From contig JAHHGS010000092.1 in NCBI GenBank assembly GCA_019359715.1, positions 1 to 50,771 of the forward strand: a stretch of DNA of 50,771 nucleotides, written 5' to 3'. The notes under the pieces were generated by a model, which was given only the letters and a program-made list of their open reading frames with translations, searched no databases and was not told the DNA's origin. The translations under genes were made by a program, and so were the position numbers. Source of the stretch: Aphanocapsa sp. GSE-SYN-MK-11-07L (lineage in GTDB: Bacteria; Cyanobacteriota; Cyanobacteriia; Thermosynechococcales; Thermosynechococcaceae). This document shows, piece by piece, positions 42,608 to 50,771 of the stretch (position 1 is its first letter; each line of letters begins with the position of its first letter).

Positions 42608-42870
42608 AAAGTTAGCTATTCATGTCAGCCAAAGCGCTTAATTTGCGATCGCTTTGCATCTCCAAAATTAAACAACTCAATCGCAATCGAATCCGATTTG
42701 CAAAAATAGGGGGGCAAAAAAGGGTTCATCTGAACTCTTTAGGACAGACAATTCAGGGGGTGCTTGTCGTCATGGACTGAAAACCAAAAGTTACTCCTGA
42801 ACTTGAAGACATGGCTCAGGGAGTGTAGCCTATATCAGATAGATCTAGTCCTTCCGCAATTTATCTGAGC

Positions 42871-44298
42871 ATGTACGAGCAATTAACCCCGCCCGCGACC
42901 GGATCAAAGATTACATTTGCCAATGGTGAACCGATCGTGCCCGATCAGCCAATCATTCCCTTCATTCGGGGCGATGGGACGGGAATTGACCTTTGGCCGG
43001 CCGCTCAAAAAGTTTTTGATGCGGCGGTGCAAACTGCCTACGGTGGCGATCGCCGGATTAGCTGGTTTAAGGTTTATGCTGGAGACGAAGCCTGTGAAAA
43101 ATACGGCACTTACCAATATTTACCGGAAGATACCCTGCAAGCGATTCGAGAATATGGGGTAGCAATCAAGGGGCCATTGACAACACCGATTGGGGGCGGC
43201 ATTCGCTCGCTGAACGTGGCGCTGCGCCAGATTCACGACCTCTATGCCTGCGTGCGCCCCTGCAAGTATTACGCCGGCACACCCTCACCCCACCGCAGCC
43301 CCGAAAAGCTCGATGTAATTATCTATCGCGAAAACACGGAAGATATTTACCTGGGCGTGGAATGGCGACAGGGGACTGAGATTTGCGATCGCTTGATCAA
43401 AATTCTGAACGAAGATTTAATTCCAGCCACCCCAGAACACGGTAAAAAGCGGATTCGGCTCGATTCCGGGATTGGAATTAAGCCGGTTAGCAAGACGGGT
43501 TCGCAGCGACTGGTGCGGCGAGCGATCAAACACGCTCTGCGGCTGCCAAAACCAAAGCAAATGGTGACGCTCGTCCACAAGGGCAACATCATGAAATACA
43601 CCGAAGGGGCCTTTAGAGACTGGGGCTACGAGGTGGCAACCAGCGAATTTCGAGCCGAGTGCGTGACGGAGCGAGAATCTTGGATTCTTGGCAATCGGGA
43701 AAGTAACCCTAACTTGACGATTGAAGATAATGCCCGACTGATTGATCCGGGCTACGATGCCCTCACCAGCGACAAGCAAACCCAAATCTGCCAAGAAGTA
43801 GCAGCCGTGCTAGACAGCATTTGGCAGAGCCACGGCAATTGGCAGTGGCAGGACAAAATCATGGTCAACGATCGGATTGCCGATAGTATTTTTCAGCAAA
43901 TTCAAACCCGCCCGGATGAGTACTCCATTTTGGCCACCCTTAACCTGAATGGCGACTACCTGTCGGATGCCGCAGCGGCGATCGTCGGTGGGCTTGGCAT
44001 GGGCCCAGGAGCCAACATTGGCGATCAGTGCGCGATCTTTGAAGCTACCCACGGGACAGCCCCTAAACATGCTGGCTTAGACCGAGTCAATCCCGGATCG
44101 TTGATCTTATCTGGAGTCATGATGCTGGAATACATGGGCTGGCCAGAAGCGGCTGACCTAATTAAGCGTGGCTTAGGGGCAGCAATCTCTAACCAGGAAG
44201 TCACCTATGACTTGGCTCGATTGATAGAACCCCCCGTTTCATCTCCGCTTAAATGCTCACAGTTTGCTGAGGCAATCATCAAACACTTCCAAACCTGA
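42871..44298 (+). CDS. icd: Isocitrate dehydrogenase (NADP+)
   Basis: Makes 2-oxoglutarate and NADPH in the cytosol; 2-oxoglutarate is the main signal and substrate of nitrogen assimilation in cyanobacteria. Family motifs: [20 protein letters not shown], the substrate-binding [10 protein letters not shown] (serine at the position phosphorylated in E. coli), [31 protein letters not shown] and [20 protein letters not shown] (coenzyme). The length of 475 residues is the usual long cyanobacterial form. ATG 42871 gives MYEQLTPP, the usual start. I found no convincing GTA-N8-TAC (NtcA) site upstream by eye, although one is expected for icd in other species. Confidence 0.96.
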   Translation: MYEQLTPPATGSKITFANGEPIVPDQPIIPFIRGDGTGIDLWPAAQKVFDAAVQTAYGGDRRISWFKVYAGDEACEKYGTYQYLPEDTLQAIREYGVAIKGPLTTPIGGGIRSLNVALRQIHDLYACVRPCKYYAGTPSPHRSPEKLDVIIYRENTEDIYLGVEWRQGTEICDRLIKILNEDLIPATPEHGKKRIRLDSGIGIKPVSKTGSQRLVRRAIKHALRLPKPKQMVTLVHKGNIMKYTEGAFRDWGYEVATSEFRAECVTERESWILGNRESNPNLTIEDNARLIDPGYDALTSDKQTQICQEVAAVLDSIWQSHGNWQWQDKIMVNDRIADSIFQQIQTRPDEYSILATLNLNGDYLSDAAAAIVGGLGMGPGANIGDQCAIFEATHGTAPKHAGLDRVNPGSLILSGVMMLEYMGWPEAADLIKRGLGAAISNQEVTYDLARLIEPPVSSPLKCSQFAEAIIKHFQT

Positions 44299-44315
44299 GA
44301 GGGCAAGATTGTTGC

Positions 44316-47300
44316 TTAAGGAGAATCACCCTGCAAGCGAGGCGTGGAGGGTTGCTCTGGAGCAGGCTCAACCTCCGGCTCTTGGGGCTGGTTTGCTTCT
44401 GGGGTGGGCGGCAAACTAGGGGGTTGAGGAGGTTTGCCAGAAAATACCCGTTCTGCCAAGCTCTTAATGACCACATACAGAACGGGCACCAGCAGCAGGC
44501 TCAAAAAGGTGGCGACCAGCAGCCCGCCAAACACGGCTGTTCCTACTGACCAGCGGGAATTAGCACCAGCCCCAGAAGCGACCAAGAGCGGAAAGAAGCC
44601 CGCCAAGCCTGATATGGCTGTCATCAAAATCGGGCGTAACCGCTCTCGACAGGCATGGACAGCTGCCTGGCTATAGGTCATGCCCTTGCTGAGCGATTGG
44701 TTAGCCAGTTCCACAATCAAAATCGCGTTTTTACTGGCCAAACCAATCAGCATAATCAAGGCAATTTGACAGTAGACATCGTTCGCCAAGCCCCGAATCA
44801 GCGTGAAACCCAGCGCACCTAGCATCGCCAGGGGCACGGTCAGCATAATAATCGTCGGGTCAATGTAGCTTTCGTACTGGGCTGATAAGACCAGAAACAC
44901 AACCACCAGCCCCAAGCCAAAGATAATCGGCCCCAGACCACCGGCTGCAAGCTCTTCTCTGGCAGAACCAAACCATTCAAAGCCGGTACCGGGAATTGAA
45001 GCCTGCTTAAATGCGGCCTCCATGCCCTGGATCACTTGTCCGCTCGAGTTGCCGGGGGCTGGGTTACTAACAATGTCAGCCGAACGATAAATATTAAAGT
45101 GATTAATCACCTGTGGGCCGGAAGTTCGTTTAATTGTGACCAGTTCACTTAAGGGCACCATCTGGTTGGCTTGGGAGCGAACATAAATCTGCTCAATATC
45201 ACTCGGAGAATCTCGGAACTGAGCATCTGCCTGGACGTAGACTCGGTAGTAGCGCGGCCCGAAGGAGAACTGGTTGACAAAGTTAGACCCCAGGTAGGCA
45301 CCAACGGTGTTCATGGCATCGTTGAAGTTGACATTTAACGCCTGTAGGCGATCGCGATCAATATCGACGGCTAGCTGGGGTGCACTGGGCGGAGTGGGCG
45401 AGAAAACGCCGCCGAAAATTGGATTTTGCCGGGTTGCTTCAATGATCACGTTGGCGTTGTCGATAAATTGGTCGAAGCTTAGCTTGCCGCCAGTCCGGTC
45501 TTGAAACTGAAATTCTAGCCCGCCGTAGTTGCCCAAGCCCAGAATGGCCGGTAAGTTAACCGCCACTACCCGCGCATCGGTAATTGTGGCAAAGTCCCGA
45601 TTTACCCGCTGCAACACGCCATCAATCTTTGATTCTGTTTTGGTTCGTTCATCCCAGGGCTTAAGCGAAGCGTACATTGTCCCGACATTGGAAATGCTGC
45701 CCTGGGTACTCAGACCCGGCAGCACCGTGACGAAGTCGATTTCCGGGTAATTCTTGAGCTTTTCCCAAATTTGATCGGCCACCTTATTGGTATAGCTGAG
45801 GGAAACCCCTGACGGAGCATTGATCAGACCAATAAACACTCCCTGATCTTCCTGGGGTACAAACCCAGTCGGGACGATTTGAAACAGAAAAACGGTTGCT
45901 GCTAAGCCAATGCCAAACACAACTAGCATTCCATAGCGAATCCGAATCAGAAATTCGACCAGCGAGGTATAGCCCGCTTTAAAGGAATCGAAGCCGCGAT
46001 TGAACTTGCCAAAAAACCAGCCCAAGGGGCCACCCATTTCCCGCTCTTTACGGCGCAGCAGCAGCGCACTAATCGTCGGACTGAAGGTTAAAGCATTAAA
46101 GGTCGAAACAAAGATTGAAAAAACAATCGTCAAGGCAAACTGCTGATAGATCCGCCCCGTCGTACCGGGGAAAAACGCGACGGGCACAAACACAGCAATC
46201 AGCACCAGAGACGTACTGATCACCGCCCCCGTTAACTCATTCATCGCTTCGATCGCCGCCTGTTGGGGAGGGATCCCCTGCTCCACCTTTTCGACTACAG
46301 CCTCGACAATCACAATCCCATCATCGACCACCAGCCCGATCGCTAGTACCAGCCCCAGCATCGTTAGCGTATTCAGAGAGAAGCCAAACACAAACGCAAA
46401 CCCCAAGGCGCCAATCAGCGAGACAGGAATCGCCACAACGGGTGCCACCAGCGCCCGCCAGTCCTGCAAGAACAAATAAATCGCCAAGATGACCAGAATC
46501 ATGGCTTCGACCAGGGTCTTCAGCACATCCTCGGTGGAAGCATTCACAAATAAAGTCGTATCAAATACTGGCTTCACGACCAGTCCGGGCGGAAAACTTT
46601 GCTCTAGCTGAGCCAGCTTTTCTTTAACCGCGTTGGCGACATCTAGGGCATTGGCGTCGGCTGATTGATAAATCAGCATTGTGGTTCCCTGATGGAGTTT
46701 ACTATCTGAACCCACCTTGCCAGTGAAGGAAGCAGTCGTGTAGCTCTGCGCTCCCAGTTCTACCCGCCCGACGTCTCTGACCTTGACGAGGTCGCCATTC
46801 GGCTGGGTTTTCAGCACCAGGTTTTCAAAATCTGTCACATCTGTCAGCTGCGTGGCAGAAGGAATTGTGAACGAAAACGTTTGTTCGTCTGGGGTGGGGG
46901 GTTGCCCAACCCCACCCAGCCCAATCAGCGGGTTTTGCTCTTGCAGTCGCTGAATCACATCGGTAGCCGTCAGCCCCCTTCCTGCTAAAGCATTTGGATC
47001 AAGCCAGATCCGCATTGAATAGAGGAGTTGACCGCTGTAGCTAACCAGAGCAATTCCCGGAATGCGGGTAACTTCATCATTGACGTAGAGGTCAACATAG
47101 TTACTGATGAACTTGGGATCTAGGGAACCATTAGGGGAATAAAAGCCCAGCGCCAGCAGAATTGCTGGAGAGGTTCTCTGGACGCTTACTCCCTGCTGCT
47201 GTACTTGGGTCGGCAACAGAGGCGTGGCCAGCCCCACCCGGTTCTGGACATCCACCTGGGCTAGGCTCTGATCCTGACTCGGATTGAAATAGACCGTAAT

Positions 47301-47582
47301 CAAAGACTGGCCCGTAGCCGTACTGGCAGAGGTCATGTACTCCATATTGGTGGCACCGTTGATCTGCCGCTCCAAGGGAGTTGTGACTGTATTTTCGACC
47401 GTGGTGGCATCGCCGCCCGTCAGGTTGGCAGAGACCTGAACGGTGACTGGCGTCAGGGGGGGTAGGTAGCTAATTGGCAGCAGGGGAATGCAAATGGCTC
47501 CGATCAGCAGGATCAGCAGGGTACAAACCGTAGACAGAACGGGGCGCTTGATGAAATTGGTGGCGATCGATAACAAAGGCAT
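44316..47582 (-). CDS. RND-type multidrug efflux transporter (HAE1, AcrB-like)
   Basis: A 1088-residue inner-membrane pump with a helix at residues 12-30, two large periplasmic loops and twelve helices in total, the architecture of AcrB. The proton-relay pair is DD in GLVVDDGIVIVEA (helix 4) and the lysine in GLASKNAILIVEL (helix 10). N-terminal MPLLSIATNFIKRPVLSTVC and the GFVPQEDQGVFIGLINAPSG segment are typical of the family. The C-terminal 40 residues are Pro/Glu-rich and disordered. It lies 12 bases downstream of the adaptor gene and is surely co-transcribed. No outer-membrane TolC-like channel is nearby; substrates are unknown. Confidence 0.95.
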   Translation of the reverse strand: MPLLSIATNFIKRPVLSTVCTLLILLIGAICIPLLPISYLPPLTPVTVQVSANLTGGDATTVENTVTTPLERQINGATNMEYMTSASTATGQSLITVYFNPSQDQSLAQVDVQNRVGLATPLLPTQVQQQGVSVQRTSPAILLALGFYSPNGSLDPKFISNYVDLYVNDEVTRIPGIALVSYSGQLLYSMRIWLDPNALAGRGLTATDVIQRLQEQNPLIGLGGVGQPPTPDEQTFSFTIPSATQLTDVTDFENLVLKTQPNGDLVKVRDVGRVELGAQSYTTASFTGKVGSDSKLHQGTTMLIYQSADANALDVANAVKEKLAQLEQSFPPGLVVKPVFDTTLFVNASTEDVLKTLVEAMILVILAIYLFLQDWRALVAPVVAIPVSLIGALGFAFVFGFSLNTLTMLGLVLAIGLVVDDGIVIVEAVVEKVEQGIPPQQAAIEAMNELTGAVISTSLVLIAVFVPVAFFPGTTGRIYQQFALTIVFSIFVSTFNALTFSPTISALLLRRKEREMGGPLGWFFGKFNRGFDSFKAGYTSLVEFLIRIRYGMLVVFGIGLAATVFLFQIVPTGFVPQEDQGVFIGLINAPSGVSLSYTNKVADQIWEKLKNYPEIDFVTVLPGLSTQGSISNVGTMYASLKPWDERTKTESKIDGVLQRVNRDFATITDARVVAVNLPAILGLGNYGGLEFQFQDRTGGKLSFDQFIDNANVIIEATRQNPIFGGVFSPTPPSAPQLAVDIDRDRLQALNVNFNDAMNTVGAYLGSNFVNQFSFGPRYYRVYVQADAQFRDSPSDIEQIYVRSQANQMVPLSELVTIKRTSGPQVINHFNIYRSADIVSNPAPGNSSGQVIQGMEAAFKQASIPGTGFEWFGSAREELAAGGLGPIIFGLGLVVVFLVLSAQYESYIDPTIIMLTVPLAMLGALGFTLIRGLANDVYCQIALIMLIGLASKNAILIVELANQSLSKGMTYSQAAVHACRERLRPILMTAISGLAGFFPLLVASGAGANSRWSVGTAVFGGLLVATFLSLLLVPVLYVVIKSLAERVFSGKPPQPPSLPPTPEANQPQEPEVEPAPEQPSTPRLQGDSP

Positions 47583-47594
47583 TGCGGCTCACTC

Positions 47595-48815
47595 CTAAGA
47601 CTCAGGCTTGATTGGGGCACCATTTCTCAGGTTGATGATGTTGGAGATCGCAATCTGATCACCGGATTTTAGTCCCTCTAGAACTTGGTAGTTTTGTCCT
47701 TGAATTGCTCCCAACTGAACCAACCGCTGACAGACAATCTGACTGGTGCTGGGGGGTGGCTCCCCAGCTTGGCAGGCTGACCTTTGAGCCACAAAGGCAA
47801 AATTTTGTCCACTCACTTGGGTGACAGCGGTAACTGGCACCAAAACCCCCGGCCGGCGGCTCCAAATCACCCTAGCTCGGACATACTGACTATCGCGCAG
47901 TTGGCCGTTGGAATTGGGAAACCGGGCTCTGGTCAAAATGGTTTGAGCACTGCTAGTGACAACGGGCGAAATAAAGTAAATGTTGCCCCTCGTCAGCAGT
48001 TGGTTAGTATTGGCATCTAACAGCTCTACTGGTGTCCCTCTTTCAAGTTGGGCACTCCGCGTAATCGGCACCAGAATCTTCAAATCGAAGAAATTATCTT
48101 GAGTAATCGTCGTCAGAATTTGCTCTGTCCCGACGACATCGCCAACTTTGACCTCAAAGTTACCAATGGTGCCGGCAATTGGCGATCGCACCTGTTTGAA
48201 CTGAAACGGCACATTCGCCGTCCCGACGGCCGCTTCAGTATTCCGCAGCTCAGCGATCGCCTGGTTGACCGCCGCTTGGGCGGCTTTAATTGCCATATCC
48301 TGGGCCCGCAGTTGGGCGGCGGTTGACTCTAAGTTGCGGGTTTCGGTGTCGAGTTGGACTTGGGCGACGGCACCTTGAGCCACCAGAGTCTTAGCCCGTT
48401 CATAGTTGACTTTTTGGAGCTGGAGGTTAGAAGCCACCGCCGCTCGATCAGCAACCGTCTTATTCAAGTTGGCCTGGGAAGTTCTCACATTCGCCTGGGC
48501 AGCTCTAAATTGAGCGATCGCCGAGGCTAGTTGAGGAGCCGTTTGATCAGGCTCTAGCTGAAACAGCATCGCCCCTGGCTGGACTTGCTGCCCAAAGCCG
48601 ACTGCGATCTTGGCAATCCGGCCATTGATTTGCGATCGCAGCTCGACTTTTTTGAGCGCTTCTAGGGAACCGACAAACTCCGTTGAGTCTTCTAAAGCGC
48701 TGGTGCCTACTTGCTGCAATTTAACCGGCAGCGATTGAGCTTGCCTGGCCGCTTCCGGCTTGCCACAGCCGATCAGCATCAGTACTAAACCTATCCCCCC
48801 CAGCCGCTTCAACAT
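47595..48815 (-). CDS. RND efflux periplasmic adaptor (membrane fusion) lipoprotein
   Basis: The start at 48815 follows GGGAG; the N-terminus MLKRLGGIGLVLMLIGCGKP carries a lipobox LIGC, so the protein is a periplasmic lipoprotein anchored in the inner membrane. Residues about 35-75 and 195-250 form the biotinyl-lipoyl and barrel parts (KVELRSQINGRIAKIAVGFG, VRSPIAGTIGNFEVKVGDVV), separated by a long coiled-coil hairpin (QFRAAQANVRTSQANLNKTV to AVNQAIAELRNTEAAVG). Length is about 406 residues. An upstream in-frame ATG at 48854 would add 13 residues before the lipobox and is unlikely. It pairs with the RND pump downstream. Confidence 0.93.
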   Translation of the reverse strand: MLKRLGGIGLVLMLIGCGKPEAARQAQSLPVKLQQVGTSALEDSTEFVGSLEALKKVELRSQINGRIAKIAVGFGQQVQPGAMLFQLEPDQTAPQLASAIAQFRAAQANVRTSQANLNKTVADRAAVASNLQLQKVNYERAKTLVAQGAVAQVQLDTETRNLESTAAQLRAQDMAIKAAQAAVNQAIAELRNTEAAVGTANVPFQFKQVRSPIAGTIGNFEVKVGDVVGTEQILTTITQDNFFDLKILVPITRSAQLERGTPVELLDANTNQLLTRGNIYFISPVVTSSAQTILTRARFPNSNGQLRDSQYVRARVIWSRRPGVLVPVTAVTQVSGQNFAFVAQRSACQAGEPPPSTSQIVCQRLVQLGAIQGQNYQVLEGLKSGDQIAISNIINLRNGAPIKPES

Positions 48816-49076
48816 ATCCAAACTCCCTAAGCCAGATTGATCAGCCTTGTGCATTGACTTGAAATAATTTTGCCGAATTGTTGACCCAAAAATCGATTAA
48901 CCCCCAAAACATTACAGTCCTTTAAAGTTGGCCATGCAGAAACCTGAGTTGTAACGGCTAAGGTTTGCTGGCCCTAGCAGGTGTGGCAGTGGTAACTAAG
49001 GTGCTGAGTTTCTCCTTACCAAACTAGAATGTAATCCATTCCCCCTCCAGTGGATTGTTAATGCAGGTAGTTTTTT

Positions 49077-49898
49077 ATGATTTGGCCGTTCAAAAAACCG
49101 TTTCGTCAGCAAATTGCCCGGATTGAAATCACCGGGGCGATCGCAGGTGGGACGCGCAAGCGGGTTTTAGCAGCCCTCAAAACGATTGAAGAAAAGAAAT
49201 TTCCGGCCCTGCTGCTGCGAATTGACAGCCCCGGCGGCACCGTCGGCGACTCCCAAGAAATCTACAGCGCCCTCAAGCGGCTGCGCGAAAAAGTTAAGGT
49301 GGTAGCCAGCTTTGGCAATATTTCTGCTTCGGGTGGGGTCTACATTGGCATGGGAGCAGAGCATATTGTCGCCAACCCCGGCACGATTACCGGCAGCATT
49401 GGCGTGATTCTGCGCGGCAATAACCTAGAGCGGCTGCTGGAAAAAATTGGCGTTTCGTTCAAGGTGATCAAATCTGGCCCCTACAAAGATATTCTTGCCT
49501 TCGATCGCGAGCTGACTGACCCGGAAAAAGACATTCTGCAAGCCCTGATCGACACTAGCTATCAGCAGTTTGTCCAAACTGTGGCCGAGGGGCGCAACCT
49601 GGCGGAGGAAGCCGTCCGCAGCTTTGCCGATGGGCGAGTGTTTACCGGCCAGCAGGCCTTAGAGCTAGGTCTAGTCGATCGCCTCGGCACCGAAGAAGAA
49701 GCACGTCGCTGGGCGGCTGAATTGGTGGGCTTAGACCCCGAAAAAACCAAAACCTTCACGATCGAAGAGCGCAAACCGTTCTGGAATCGCCTGTTGCCAG
49801 GGGGAGCGCGCTCTGCCTCAACCCTGGGCAGCGGCATGAATTGGCTAGAGTTTGAGCTGGCGACTAGTGGATTACCCCTATGGCTCTACCGTCCCTAG
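49077..49898 (+). CDS. sppA: Signal peptide peptidase SppA (short form)
   Basis: SppA degrades cleaved signal peptides at the membrane. The 273-residue protein is the short, single-domain type. The nucleophile serine is in FGNISASGGVYIGMGAEHIV and the general base lysine in KSGPYKDILAFDRELT; LLLRIDSPGGTVGDSQEIY is the conserved oxyanion-hole region. The N-terminal hydrophobic anchor is weak (MIWPFKKPFRQQIARIEI), so it may be peripherally bound. ATG 49077. It precedes the chorismate mutase gene on the same strand, with a repeat between them. Confidence 0.92.
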   Translation: MIWPFKKPFRQQIARIEITGAIAGGTRKRVLAALKTIEEKKFPALLLRIDSPGGTVGDSQEIYSALKRLREKVKVVASFGNISASGGVYIGMGAEHIVANPGTITGSIGVILRGNNLERLLEKIGVSFKVIKSGPYKDILAFDRELTDPEKDILQALIDTSYQQFVQTVAEGRNLAEEAVRSFADGRVFTGQQALELGLVDRLGTEEEARRWAAELVGLDPEKTKTFTIEERKPFWNRLLPGGARSASTLGSGMNWLEFELATSGLPLWLYRP

Positions 49899-49977
49899 TC
49901 CTGATAGAGTACGGGATAGTAAAAGCAGTGATTTTGATCAGTTTGAAACAAGCTCAAACCAATCGGGAGTTACGCAG

Positions 49978-50049
49978 TTGCCCCCTAATCCCCCAATTCT
50001 GGGGGACTTCAGAGGTTGCTCCCCCCAAATTTGGGGGGCTGGGGGGGCG
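49978..50049. repeat. GC-rich intergenic repeat with nested C/G-run hairpins
   Basis: The unit contains CCCCC-AATTCT-GGGGG at 49990-50005 and CCCCCC-AAATTT-GGGGGG at 50021-50038. Outer C5 (49981-49985) and G7 (50041-50047) arms can pair across both. This pattern of C5/G5 and AATT hairpins is a widespread dispersed repeat in cyanobacterial genomes, often in intergenic regions. It sits between sppA and aroH and could affect read-through. Copy number is not visible. Confidence 0.7.
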
Positions 50050-50139
50050 AAAAAGTCAGCAATTCACTCAACTGCGCAACTCTTGCCAATCAAAATTCTT
50101 GAATGTTTAAGAGGGCTTGGGGTATTGAGGCGCGAGGGC

Positions 50140-50538
50140 ATGACTGTGGGCTGGCGAGTGCGGGCAATTCGAGGAGCAACAACGGCAACCGAAAATTCGG
50201 TCACGGCAATCCGAGTCGCCGTCCACGAGCTGCTCGATGAAATTGAACGCCGCAATCCGCTCGACATGGCTGAGGTGGTCAGCGTCACCTTTTCGGCCAC
50301 CCGCGACCTGGATCGCGTTTTTCCCGCCGCGATCGCTCGTGAGCGCTCCCATTGGCAATCTGTACCTTTGCTAGATGTGCAGCAAATGCACGTCGAAGAC
50401 GGCCTCAAATACTGCATTCGCTGCCTAATTCAATTCAACACCCCCGACCCCCAAACCCAAATCAACCACGTCTATCTCCGCCAAGCCCAAAACCTCCGCC
50501 CCGACTGGTCAACCGCTCCGGCTAATGTCGGGATGTAA
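50140..50538 (+). CDS. aroH: Chorismate mutase, AroH type
   Basis: Converts chorismate to prephenate for Phe and Tyr synthesis. The 132-residue protein matches the AroH (Bacillus-type) trimer family: GWRVRAIRGATTATENS at the start, MAEVVSVTFSATRDLDRVFP, then VPLLDVQQMHVEDGLKYCIR. Residue R7 (RAIRGATT) and the E/R pairs are the substrate-binding residues of the family. ATG 50140 has GCGAGGG upstream. An in-frame start further up (49852, inside sppA) would add about 95 residues translated from the repeat; this is not credible. Confidence 0.93.
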   Translation: MTVGWRVRAIRGATTATENSVTAIRVAVHELLDEIERRNPLDMAEVVSVTFSATRDLDRVFPAAIARERSHWQSVPLLDVQQMHVEDGLKYCIRCLIQFNTPDPQTQINHVYLRQAQNLRPDWSTAPANVGM

Positions 50539-50645
50539 GTTTTTGAAAACTAAAACTGGACTTGGTAGGGGTAGTTAAGGATCCTTACAAATTTAAGTTG
50601 CACTGCCAAAACTTGGAAAGCCTTGTAGGTAGGCAATGTGTTTTA

Positions 50646-50771
50646 GAGGGTGTTTGAAAAGTTTTGAGAAAAGCTCTTGACCCATTAATCTGTCTAAAAA
50701 GAAGACGACAGAGGATCAAGAGCCATGAGAAAAGCATACCCGACGGATCTGACGGACGAGCAATGGGAATT
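50646..50771 (+). mobile_element. Left end of an IS5-type insertion sequence, cut by the window edge
   Basis: GAGGGTGTTTGAAAAGTTTT, starting at 50646, is a typical IS5-family terminal inverted repeat. It is followed by a transposase ATG at 50725 that encodes MRKAYPTDLTDEQWE, the usual N-terminus of IS5/IS4-type transposases. The bases TTTA just before the repeat could be a target duplication. Only 15 codons of the gene are in the window, so it cannot be said whether the copy is intact. Confidence 0.85.

Noticed and set aside
42740-42870. NtcA-binding site in front of icd
   Set aside because: I looked for GTA-N8-TAC; only half-matches such as GTAGCCTATATCAG are present.
49852-50140. N-terminally extended chorismate mutase starting inside sppA
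   Set aside because: The extra residues are translated from sppA's end and the GC-rich repeat, and the AroH family starts at the ATG at 50140.
1-50771. CRISPR array or a known anti-phage defence system
   Set aside because: No regularly spaced direct repeats were seen and no cas, restriction-modification, BREX or CBASS-type genes were recognised; only toxin-antitoxin and Uma2 genes are present.

Overview
The window comes from a cyanobacterial chromosome. The lineage evidence is a set of typical genes: geranylgeranyl reductase ChlP, the NDH-1 block ndhA-ndhI-ndhG-ndhE with quinone-type subunits, a Ycf55/DUF3685 response regulator, YggT/Ycf19, DUF4359, long pentapeptide-repeat proteins, Uma2 nuclease and D-ribulose kinase. 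The octamer GCGATCGC (HIP1) also recurs throughout. No nitrogen-fixation or heterocyst genes are present, and I cannot name a genus from sequence alone; a Leptolyngbya-like non-heterocystous form is only a guess. Both ends stop inside insertion-sequence genes (an IS630-type transposase tail on the left, an IS5-type transposase head on the right). This is what a contig broken at repeats looks like.

Layout. 1-1.3 kb is decayed: a transposase tail, a fragment resembling pterin carbinolamine dehydratase, an orphan antitoxin with an internally deleted MazF, and a peroxiredoxin-like gene with an out-of-frame deletion. 1.3-6 kb holds a DCC-family thiol protein, ClpS, a CPBP protease, a translationally coupled pentapeptide/SMR pair, and chlP with a clear terminator. 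6.4-12.4 kb is core metabolism: citrate synthase, the NDH-1 operon, a putative lipoprotein and the hopanoid radical-SAM enzyme HpnH. 12.4-18.3 kb holds a MITE-like repeat, a hairpin between convergent genes, an SLH protein, an MshEN-like protein, a zinc-ribbon Ser/Thr kinase, CobU and a TPR protein. 18.3-21.4 kb is a three-gene NrtA/NrtB/NrtD-type ABC importer. 21.4-30.2 kb holds glutathione reductase, small membrane proteins, a second pentapeptide protein, a cyclic-peptide-type ABC exporter with a small membrane protein upstream, a GH57 enzyme, Uma2 and a MerR regulator. 30.2-30.7 kb is a wrecked TnpB-type element. 30.8-42.1 kb holds the DUF3685 regulator, tRNA-His, DUF4359, an intact MazF-type toxin-antitoxin pair, ilvD, an adenosine-deaminase-like gene, YgfZ, SelO, a secreted protein, a ribulose-kinase-type FGGY kinase and a GNAT acetyltransferase. 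42.1-50.8 kb holds a structured intergenic region with a 62-residue unknown gene, icd, an RND efflux pair, sppA, aroH and the IS5 end.

How they work together. GltA and Icd supply 2-oxoglutarate, the carbon skeleton for nitrogen assimilation. The NrtA-like importer may feed the same process, but its substrate is not shown. NDH-1 and ChlP serve photosynthetic electron flow and pigment or tocopherol side chains. Glutathione reductase, SelO, the DCC protein and YgfZ relate to redox and Fe-S maintenance.

I did not find a clear new multi-gene defence or mobile system. The best leads are the adenosine-deaminase-like protein with an altered TDD motif, the small membrane protein paired with the orphan peptide exporter, the structured leader at 42.1-42.4 kb, the TnpB remnant abutting merR, and the 100-bp MITE-like repeat.
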